Origin: Liopterus haemorrhoidalis | Taxonomy: Eukaryota; Arthropoda; Insecta; Coleoptera; Dytiscidae | Length of the DNA stretch: 64,000 nt | Assembly: GCA_963971575.1 (NCBI GenBank) | Contig: OZ020615.1 | Span: 64,427,379-64,491,378, forward strand | Direction of reading: 5' to 3' | Part shown: one piece after another, positions 35,885 through 46,000 of the stretch | Numbering within the stretch: position 1 is the stretch's first letter | How the letters are laid out: every line of letters starts with the position of its first letter | The notes under the pieces: generated by a model | The model's database searches: none | Seen by the model: the letters and a program-made list of their open reading frames with translations, nothing else | Told to the model about the DNA's origin: nothing | Program-made: the position numbers and the translations under genes

Positions 35885-36010
35885 CATTCAGGCTTTAGCT
35901 TATCCGTGTGAACCAGTACTATGATAATATAATAAATGTATTGTCAAAATACAACATAAAAAATGAACTTTCCCTGTTAGTTACGTATTACAAAATGAGA
36001 CGGATAATAT
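35885..36010. mobile_element. Fragment of the GAGACAGATAAT MITE downstream of ERLEC1
   Basis: TATCCGTGTGAACCAGTACT through CAAAATGAGACGGATAAT, one arm only. Confidence 0.55.
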
Positions 36011-36141
36011 ATATTTCAAATATATCCTAGTGCATTCAATATTTCCCTATTATTTCAAATATTTCCTTAATATTTCAAATACAATTAAAGTATTTAAAAT
36101 ACTTCTTAAAAGTACAACATACAAACCGGCTTTTTTTACAG

Positions 36142-37091
36142 AATAGGGGATAGGCATGATTTTTTTTTATTTTTTTATTATATTCCTCTTGTTGTATATA
36201 AACATAAAAAACAGTTTTTAATTTTTTTTTTTTTAATTTGAAGGCTTTAAAAAATCAAAAATGTATGTAGCGCGCGAAAACGACGTGTGACGTCATAATC
36301 CTTTCTAACTGACGCATGAGACTACTAGCCAATCCAGCGAACGGTTGTTTATGCAGCGAACATAGTCTGTTGTGAATTATTTGTTTGTGTAACTTTTATA
36401 GGTTATGTAAAGGAGAGTGATTTTAATTAAAATAAAGTTTAATTCTATAAAAACAATTTATACATGTTTACCGAATTAAATTTTATATTAAAATATGGAA
36501 TATCCAGGCCCCAGTACTTCGAAACATTATCGAAAATATTGTTCAGTACCGATGTGCACAATTAGTTCAACTAGAAATCCAAAAAAACTATTTATATCAT
36601 TACCTAATGGCGAAAAACAACAGAAAAGGCGAAATTTGTGGCTGAAAACTATGAGGCGAAATAAAACCGATATTTCAGAAAAAAGTAAACTTTATGTTGT
36701 GTGCATAAATGCATCAATGTTGGGTAAATTATCACTCTGAGCCCTAACAAAATCTTTATCTGCCATTTTAATAGTAAATACGTGAAAAATTGTTTAAAAA
36801 CAAATACAAAACTCTCGAACAATACAATACACACACGTGTGAAGATTATGTTGTAGCTGTCTGTATCTGTGATGTGAAAACCCTATCGTTTGACGTGATA
36901 CTCAGTCGTTTCTACTCGGCAACCTTCGCCCCGTGCTCGGAATATTTCAAATTTACAATATTTTAATTAAAAAATTTGGCTATAATGTTAATTAAAATGT
37001 GATTTTTGTTTTGTTAGGTGACATAACTAACATTAACATATCAAAATAATGTAGTTTTAAGGAAATACAAATTTTATGCGTATCCCCTATT
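36142..37091. mobile_element. THAP-bearing DNA transposon, deletion copy (family 1)
   Basis: Inverted ends AATAGGGGATAGGCAT / ATGCGTATCCCCTATT. The left half encodes the start of a THAP-domain protein on the plus strand (36495-36703), the right half encodes the start of a second protein on the minus strand (36766-36704); the two are fused head to head at about 36704 by an internal deletion. A gene pair reading inward, with THAP in one and a MADKDFVRAQ start in the other, is what I expect of ISL2EU-type (PIF/Harbinger-related) elements. The right end lies 150 bases upstream of the ASZ1 start codon. Confidence 0.7.
36495..36703 (+). pseudogene. Truncated THAP-domain transposase start
   Basis: From MEYPGPSTSKHYRKYCSVPM the sequence shows the C2 of a THAP zinc finger (CSVPMC), the conserved Trp (LWLKTMRRN) and the third Cys (LYVVC), but the C-x2-H closing histidine is lost because the deletion junction follows at once. 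The later residues of the open frame (INASMLGKL) are antisense to the other gene of the element. Confidence 0.65.
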
Positions 37092-37240
37092 TTGCCAATT
37101 TGAAAAAATATATCTACGCCACTGTCTATTATAAAACTTATAAACAAAAATTGAGGTTAGAATATTTAAATCCAAAGCATAGTGGTTCAAAGTTATTTTA
37201 TCAATTTAATTTTGTTGGTTTTTGTAAAATATATTTTATA

Positions 37241-40200
37241 ATGCCTAATTTTAGACCAGCTGGATATTCTAGCGAAGAGGAAGACGATGACTTTGGTGAA
37301 TTTTCTTTTAGTGGAGATACAAAGGTAAATTATAAAAAACCACCGGCTTTTTTTTACAATTTTAAAACTTAAATTTTATAGTCTGAAAAGGAAAGAAGAG
37401 CAGAACTAGTAGCAGCAAACTATAAACAACAATTAGATCTCAATAATACACCTGAACAAAGATTTTATAATGCTTTAATACGAGGAAGTATCGCAGATAT
37501 TATTGCAGAATTAGACAGCGGAACAGATGTTAATATTAAAATTACCAATGATTACACACCATTGCTTTTAGCTTCATCACATGCTAACGAGAATGTTGTT
37601 AAACTTCTTTTGAATCGAGGAGCAGATCCTACCGCCCATAGAGGTAAATTACGGAGGCTGTCCAATAAATTCTCAGCTCCACAATGAAAAATTCAGTTTT
37701 TCAATTTAAAGACCTTGATACATGCTTTAGTGTATAAAGCCATCGTAGCTCTTTCAACCTGTATATAATCATTGCAAATTGCGTTTCGCTATTAGCGAAT
37801 AGGAACAAATTTCTACCTAATGCCAAAATTTTACGTACAATATCTTAAGTGCCACGTAAAAAATCGAAAAAAATGTAAATTCTTGTAAATGAAAACAAAA
37901 TATTACTGCCAGTAATGCCATTGGTGGGCGAAACCGAGAATTTATTGTATGGCTATCGTATGTATTATCATAGCAACTTCAAATACATAATTAATTAACA
38001 TTGTAGATGGTTATACACCGTTGATGGCTTGCGTTGATTGTTCAAGATTTACAACAAACGCTGATAAAGTTTTAGCTGTTGTCACAGCGTTGTTAGAATA
38101 TCGTATTGATGTTAAATCTTGTGATCGTAAACGAAGAACTGCTTTGATGTTAGCTAGCCAACAAGGGTTTCCAGAGGTCGTTAAACTCTTACTACCGTTG
38201 AGTAGGCTAGATGGTGCAGATAATCAAGGGTGGACAGTAAGTATGGTTTTAAACTATAATATTCTACAGTGAGACCATTAATTCCTGAGCGTTATGTAAT
38301 ACTTAACAGAAATATTTGGTTATCAAACTTATTTCCAAGGATATGTACACATAGGCGTAGATTCAATTTTTATTACCTTATATGTATGAGTGACTTACAT
38401 TGTTTTAATTATTTCAGGCTTTATTTTATGCGGTAAACGCTAACCAACCGAAGGTTGTAGAATTATTGATTGAATCCGGAGCTGATATTACTAGAACTGA
38501 TGTTCGAGCAAACAGTGTTCAACATTACGCTAAAATAAATGATTTTACGGAAGTTGATGAACTGTTTCCTTCCGATGAAAATGAAATTACAGTTGAAGAT
38601 ATCATTAATAAGAACGTACAACTGGAAGAATTATATGAAGATCTACAAAAAAATGAAAGGTAAATATAAAATGTAATAATTGGTTAAATGATTAATTGTC
38701 TCCTATTGGCTGAATTTGAATTTAAAGCAATTTGATTGGTTAAAATATTAATTGTCTCCTATTGGCTGAATTTGAATTTAAAGCAATTTGATTGGTTAAA
38801 GATTAAGTGTCTCCTATTGGCTGAATTTAAATTTAAAGCAATTTGATTGGTTAAAAGATTAATTGTCTCCTATTGGCTGAATTTAAATTTAAAGCAATTT
38901 GATTGTTTTTTAGGCCCCTTTTCTTGACTGATGTCGCTTTGATGTTATATGGAATGCAGTGTGATGATCTTATCCCACTTTTCCAAGAGCAAAAGGTTGG
39001 TTTGGAGACATTTTTATGCTTGGATGAAGCCCAACTTCGGGAAATGGGAGTCAAACTTTCGTTCCAAAGAGATCGTATTTTGAAAGGACTTTATAAATTT
39101 CACCAACATCCTTTCAAACAGAGAAGCCTACCGAGTATCGGCAGTGAAGCTGAATTTAGGTAAAAAATATCAATCCTAAAAACGAAAGAAAAAAAAAAAA
39201 TCATTTTTGTATATATATTTTATTGTTAATAATTATTACATTAACCCTTTTATTAATTTATTATTCAATATGTGAAATAATTATTTTATATGTGTATTTA
39301 AGTAATATTAATTACCTTTTATTTTCAGTACATATGATCTTTTGATAACGGTAACTAACCTTGTGAAACACTTTACCGTTATGGAAGCTGCGTTTAAGTA
39401 TCTTCGTAAAAATGTTCCACAGGAGGAATTTAAGGAACCGATCATGAAAACTATCGAGAAAACATTATACAAATATGACTGTATTCTTCACACTACAAAA
39501 TTGTTACGTAAAAATGCTCTTAAGGTAAATATTATATTATATTTGTAAAAGCTTTTGTATAAACTTTAAAAAAACAATAGACCATATTAGTGTGTCGTCA
39601 CATACATGTGCTGCCATCTGAAAGCTGAGACTTTTGGAAGTTTTTGACTGGTTTAAAATACATGTGACATTACTTTTGTTACCTTAATTTTATGAATATC
39701 TTTAATTTTGGAGCAAAAAATATGTATTTTTGATAAATATACACTAATATATACAGTCCGGATACTTTATATTATAGAATAATGATTTTATAAATATATA
39801 AATAATGATTCGAAGATATATTTAGTTACGTTTTTAAATAATATAAAATTCGAAATATCTTTAGTATTTATTTAATTAACACTAAGTAATCATTAATATT
39901 TTGTTTTATAATGCATAATGGTGTATTGTTTTGCTCCAAATTGTAACCATTACAGCTACATTCTTAATTGCTATTTTTTTCGTTTTTTGACAGATGAAAA
40001 TGAAAATCAATAATGGATCAAATAAATACAACATATTGTTCCTTCAAACCATTTAGATATGGCATACACACTTATTGCTATGTTACTTGCCATTATAGGG
40101 AAAAATTGCTAAGCGATATGACATCTGGTGGGATTTTAGCAACTACAGAAATAGACATTCTATCGCGCTTTTTTTTATAAAAAATGTTTGCATAAAAATA

Positions 40201-40855
40201 TAATTGCATAAAAACAAGTATTAATATTGTAGCAAAATTACAAAAACCACCAGTAAACATTAAAATTCACGTTGTTTATATGTAACGAATGTCTATTTTG
40301 AAGGTTCCAAGTTTGCCGAAATAACGCTGCGATCTTAAAATACTTCCCCTATAACGATTACTAACGTAAAATTTTCGAAATTAACCTGCAAAATAATATT
40401 GTTCTGCAAAAATAATGACATATTAAATTATAATGTATAAAATAAGAATTTTAATAAATAAATATTGACTTGTAGTTTTGATGTGAAGCATTCTCTTACT
40501 TTGAAAACTTAATTTATATTTCCAAAATACAATTTAACAAAAAAAACATGTCAAATTCAAATAAAAGGAATCCAACAGCGAGGCGGCAGCACTGAATCCC
40601 ATTATGTGACGTAGTTACTAATATGGTCTATTAGGTGGACCTGTATAGAGTTAATTCTACAAGGTGTATTCACACTTTTTTTTGTTAAACTTTTTTTTTT
40701 TTCAGTTTGACCTAATTGTGCCGAATCAACCAGATTTAATAACGAAAAATTCCAAATTGAGCCAAAAAAATTTCAAGTTGTCAATGTTGAAATATTTTAC
40801 CATATTCAGCCTTTCGACAGTATCAATCGTTTGTTATGTACGTTATGTTCATTAA
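37241..40855 (+). CDS. ASZ1: ASZ1/GASZ piRNA-pathway protein, 7 exons
   Basis: Germline protein that, in mouse and fly, anchors piRNA biogenesis factors to the outer mitochondrial membrane (intermitochondrial cement/nuage). Exons: 37241-37324, 37382-37643, 38007-38236, 38418-38659, 38914-39159, 39329-39524, 40706-40855; all splice phases agree and give 469 residues (mouse/human about 475). Order: acidic N-terminus (SSEEEDDDFGEF); ankyrin repeats about 40-235 (NDYTPLLLASSHANENVVKL, DGYTPLMACVD, RRTALMLASQQGFPEVVKLL, ALFYAVNANQPKVVELLIES); SAM domain about 277-337 in exon 5; helical linker; C-terminal hydrophobic anchor about 448-465 with few residues after it. The start at 37241 is the first ATG that leads into the conserved N-terminus; an upstream in-frame ATG (37076) lies in a transposon end. 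AATAAA at 40984-40989. Introns 4 and 6 hold a tandem repeat and a THAP element. Confidence 0.94.
38660..38905. repeat. Tandem repeat in ASZ1 intron 4
   Basis: About four units of 55-57 bases containing TGTCTCCTATTGGCTGAATT and AAAGCAATTTGATTGGTTAA; the last unit runs into the splice acceptor of exon 5 at 38913. Confidence 0.85.
39576..40632. mobile_element. THAP-bearing transposon family 2, in ASZ1 intron 6
   Basis: Inverted ends AATAGACCATATTAGT / ACTAATATGGTCTATT, each followed by a matching GTCACA and TGCTGCC. At 39919 a THAP-domain start is encoded: MVYCFAPNCNHYSYILNCYF, then FRFLTDENENQ and stop. A further insert with TATAGGG.AA ends lies at about 40094-40355. Non-autonomous. Confidence 0.75.
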
Positions 40856-40983
40856 CACATTGTAGGTAAAATGGTAATTACCATTTATATTGGTTTGAAA
40901 ACGAGACATTGACAAAATCTCGATCTGTTATAAAATATGTTAATCTTTAAGCTAAATGTAGAAACTATTTTTTATATGTTATA

Positions 40984-40989
40984 AATAAA
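40984..40989 (+). terminator. Polyadenylation signal of ASZ1
   Basis: AATAAA, about 130 bases after the ASZ1 stop codon and before the tandem array. Confidence 0.55.
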
Positions 40990-41264
40990 AAAACAATTAA
41001 ATTTAAGTGTACTTTTATTGTTTATAAATAATTTACAAAAACTGTTAAATTTCAAAATATTTTTCTTAAAAACTACATGACAGTTGCGTTTTGAAGTCCA
41101 ATCTAAAGCACAAAATATATATCACATTGCATTTCACCGAGAAATAGCTTGCCATAATTTTGGGCACAGGAAATTTGCATAATTTTCATTACAATCAAAC
41201 GGAAAGGGTGCTTTGCAATTTGATTATCTCAACAACGAAGCAAGTTACTAAAAAAAAATACTAA

Positions 41265-42965
41265 GAAAAGTTGTAGATAATTTAATTACCTAAAACTTTT
41301 ATTTGAAATATTTTTTTCTATTATCAATTTCAAGAAAATTAATAAAGTAAATTTTTATATTTACATTTAATTCTGAAACTAGAAGATTAACAAAAAAAAA
41401 TGTATTCAAAAAAATTGTAGACCAGATAATTATCTATAACTTTTATTTGATTTTTTTTTTATTATCCCTTACCAATTTCGAGAAAATGAAAAATTTTAAT
41501 TTTCAGTTTCACGTATTTCCGAAACTAAACGATATATCAAAAAATTGTATTAAGAAAAGTTGTAGACAATCAAATTTCTTACAACTTTTATTTGAAATAT
41601 TTTATTCTATCTCTTACCAATTTCGAGAAAAATGAAAAAAAGTGATTTTCGTTTTCATGTATTTAATTTTGAAACTAAATGTTATACTAAAAAAAAATAT
41701 TGAGGAAAGTTGTAGACAATTTAATTGTCTACAACTTTTATTTGAAACTTTTTTTCATATCTATAATCAGTTTCACTTTTTTTTTTTCATTTTGTACTTT
41801 TGTCATTTTCTCGTAATCCTTCTAAACTAAGTGACAAAAAAAAAATGTATTAAAGAAAGTTGTGGACAATTTAATTTGATACAACTTTTATTTGAATTTT
41901 TTTTTTCATATCTAACCAAATTCACAAAAATCAACTTTTTTTTCCATTTCAAACTATCATTTTTGCGTAATAGTTTCTGAACTAAACGAAACTTTCACAA
42001 AAATCAACTTTTTTTTCCATTTCAAACTATCATTTTTGCGTAATAGTTTCTGAACTAAACGAACTTCCAAAAATTTAAATTAAAAAAAGTTGTAGACAAT
42101 TTAATTACCTACAACTTTTATTTGAAACTTTTTTTTTCATATCTCTAACCAAATATACAAATAACTACTTTTTTTTTCATTTCGAACTATCATTTTCATG
42201 TAATAGTATCTGAACTGAACGACTTATAAAAAAATTTGTATTAAAAAAAGTTGTAGTTAATTTAATTAACTACAACTTTTATTTGAATTTTTTTTTTCAT
42301 ATCTCGAATCAATTTCACAAAATCCTACTTTTTTTTCATTTCGAACTTGTCATATTCGAGTAATCCTGTAACTCCTAAACTAAGCAACTTACAAAAAAAA
42401 TGTATTAAAAAAAGTTGTAGACAATTTAATTACCTACAACTTTTATTTGAAACATTTTTTCATATCTCTAACCCACTTCACAAAATTCTACTTTTTTTTT
42501 CATTTCGAACTTGTCATTTTCGAGTAATCCTGCAACTCCTAAACTAAGCGACTTACAAAAAAAATGTATTAAATAAAGTTTTAGACAATTTAATTACCTA
42601 CAACTTTTATTTGAAACATTTTTTCATATCTCTAACCTATTTCACAAAATTCTACTTTTTTCTCATTTCGAACTTGTCCTTTTCAAGTAATCCTGCAACT
42701 CCTAAACTAAGCGACTTACAAAAAAAAATGTATTAAAGAAAGTTGTAGACAATTTAATTTCCTACAACTTTTATTTGAAATATTTTTTCATATCTCATTC
42801 ACAAAAATCATTTTTTTTTCACTTTTAACTCTCATTTTCGCGTAATAGTTCCTGAACTAAAAGACTTACAAAAAAATTGTATTAAAAAAAGTTGTAAACA
42901 ATTTAATTACCTACAACTTTTATTTGAAAATTTTTTTCATATCTCTAACCAATTTTCCGTAAAAT
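41265..42965. repeat. Satellite-like array between ASZ1 and the sHSP
   Basis: Eleven units of about 140-165 bases, starting at 41271, 41419, 41559, 41708, 41860, 42089, 42251, 42413, 42577, 42740 and 42892. Each contains GTTGTAGACAATTTAATTAC / CTACAACTTTTATTTGAAA; GTTGTAG and CTACAAC are complementary and make a hairpin in every unit. One unit has an extra 71-base internal duplication (41925-42060). Confidence 0.85.
42919..42924 (-). terminator. Probable polyadenylation signal of the sHSP
   Basis: The first AATAAA on the minus strand after the stop codon at 43082 lies here, about 160 bases downstream, inside the first unit of the tandem array. The same CAAATAAAAG string recurs in nearly every array unit. 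Confidence 0.4.
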
Positions 42966-43081
42966 TAATTTTTCATTTTCGCGAATAATGCAAATTTCCA
43001 GTAAAACAAAGTGATTATAATAATAAAGTGCATCTGTATATGGCCTTATGGAAGTGATACATGACTTAAATATTTGTATTT

Positions 43082-46000
43082 TTACTTATGAGCGATAGGG
43101 ATCATTGTCTCCCCAGCGCCCAGGGCGGGAAGTGGGGCTTCTACAGTCAAAACACCGTCTTTACTGAGGGAGCTCTTGATCGACTCCGGGTTTGTACCTT
43201 TCGGCAACAAGAATTCACGATTATATTCTCTGTACACAGATTTGCTCTCTGTTTTTTCTTCATGTTTAGCATGAACCTGAAAAGAAAAATATAACATTAA
43301 AAAAAAAATCAATATCGATAAATGTGGTACTAAATAGGTCAAGATGAAGTAGATAGTCCCCCGGAAATTATTTTTCATATTAATATATAAATAAATATAT
43401 GCTCATCTTGCTTATATTTTGGCAAATGTTGCATTTAATTTTTAAAAGCGTAAATTTAATAACCAGTGGAAATTATTGTAACAACCAATGGAAGCCATAG
43501 GCGCAATTTTCAAAATCTTAATGAACCTTGCTATATAAAAAAATACAGGAATTTTTGATCAGATTATTTTTTCGGAAAATAACGCATTTTTTGTGTTTTT
43601 TGCTTGACCATGTAAAATATTTAATAACTTATGTAACAAAGTAAACTAGCATGCTTTCATGGTTAGCGCTCTCGCGTTCTAATTTGCAAACTAGGGTTCC
43701 GGTCTCAAGACAATTTAATTTTGTTTTTTTTTTTTTGCATTTTTATCTTTTAAATTATTTTTTCAAAATTCTAGTTATATTTAGGCAAATATTGCATTTA
43801 ATTTTTAAAAGCGTAAATTTAATAACCAGTAGAAATTGTTGAAATTGAATACACGAAATCAGAGGGGCGGAGTTATGACTTAAAACAACCAATGGAAGCC
43901 ATAGGCGCAATTTTCAAAGTCTTAATGAACCTTGATATATAAAAAAAATACTGCACATATTTAGAAACCTAAATAATGGTATATTAGGCATACGAATTAA
44001 AATTAGCAAAAAAAAATATTTTAACATAAAATTTGTTTTGGCATCCCAAATATTCATCATTCACTTATTAAATACCTGCGAAACCCTGAAATGTGTGAAA
44101 ATTCACACTTCACATCAATTTTTATTCTCTCTCTCTCTTTTTCGTCCATTCATTTTATGTTAACCCTTTACTGCATGAATTTTTATTTTATGGCTGAAAT
44201 AATTCATGGGCATTAGGAATTGGTTCTTATTGATAGAAAAATTAATTAAAAAAATATATTTAAAATTGTAATTATTATTTTTATGAAAAAATAATAATTT
44301 AGGGTTTGTGCCATACATGGAAACATTATGATTCTACCTTATGTTACAAAAGAAAATGATTCCGTATTATTTGCTCGTCAATTGCTAGGTGTTCTTCATT
44401 AGGGATTAAAAGCAGTCGCCCTCGAATTTTTGAAAGAAAAGGTCGTATCTTCTAGTTGTCCTTTCTCAATAAATTAGTTGAAGTTTTCTTTGAAGTGCAA
44501 ATTCCGCTTGATATCCTCAAATCTATTGCAGCCCATTACTTGAGATACTGCAGTATCCATTGCTGTGTATGTGGCATATATGAACATTCATGAAGTAACG
44601 TTCTGATTCAGTTTTAAAAGCAAAATAAAAAATAAAAATCGTAATGTGCCATATATGGCACACTATGCGGTAAAGGGTTAATTTTGTTGAAAAACACATT
44701 TCAAAATGTAAGATCAATGCTTGTGTTATAGTTATTTTATTTTGTAATTTATTAATTGTTTTGTTATTTATTTCTGTGCAATTTGTAATTTATTTTGTAA
44801 TTCGAGGAAGCCTGTTATTGGTTCTGTGAACTATTGGCTTCCCTCAAAAAACAAAATAAATAAATAAATAAATTAATTTCTATTTTGGATGTCACGTAAA
44901 ATTATTTAATATCACGTCATAAAAAATGTGACGATTAAATTGACGGAACTGCATTGACTGGCCGATTAGCCTATATAAGGAATAAGTTATTCAAAACAAT
45001 TATTTTATACTTACTAAAAGTTTGTTGTCAACTGTTTTTACAACAATTTCTTCTGGAGCATATTGACTGACATCAAATCTAAGTTTAAGACATTTGTTGT
45101 TGCCGTCTTCTTGGATAAGAGGTGAGTTAATGTCGTCCAACCAGGTGTTCACCTCAGGTCTGTGGGCTAAGTCTGTTCCTGTACTATTCTGTGACGATGT
45201 TGTCGTACTATAAAAAAAAATATATATAAAACAAAAATAAAACCAAAAAAATATAAAATTCATATAGTAAAATTTTTGCGAACAATCCTGCCGTAGCAAA
45301 AGGGTGGAAAAGGCTAGTAAACCCTCCATTTAACGGACTAATAAGGAGAGGGCTGTCCATCAAATCAGAGACTCAATTTTCGCGAATCAAGAACATACTA
45401 TTCAGCGCTGGTAGTAAGAAATATATAACACTTTACTCAATAAGTCTCCGGTCTGACAAATATATGGCAACACTGTTGACAGACCCATATGATTTCTGGA
45501 TAGTACCCACTTTCAAACGATACGTGTGAAAATTTCATGACATTCTGACAATTAGTTTAGAGGTTACAGTGGTTTTAGTAACTCCAGTTTTGTAATTTTC
45601 AAAAGAATGGATAAAAAAAATTTCGTGTGTTGATTAAACATTGTTTTTTGATGGAAAAAATACTGTTGAAGCCAAACAGTGGCTTGATAAGCGTTATAGA
45701 GACTCTGCACCAGGCAAATCAACTATTACTGGAGCTTTAGGAGCGTTGGAATGAATGTATCACTCTTGAAGGAGAGTATGTTGATGAATAAAGTCGAATT
45801 TCTAAAAAAAATATTGTTTTTCTTAGTTAGACCGGAGACTTATTGAACGACGTGGTAAATTACTTAGCCTTCTTTTGATTTCTTGACTTTTACGACCGAC
45901 GCCCATTAAGTCAGTGTTTCCCAACCGCCAGTCCGCGAGATATTTTTTTACACTGCAACTATTCGCCTAATAAGTTATAATCCACTTAATTTTGAGATGA

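Noticed and set aside
43651..43842. Short frame within R copy 5
   Set aside because: Built from the tRNA-like insert and the R 3' arm; similar frames in other copies are disrupted.
44985..44995. TATATAAGG as a TATA box near sHSP exon 2
   Set aside because: It is on the wrong side and strand for the sHSP exon and no plus-strand gene follows.
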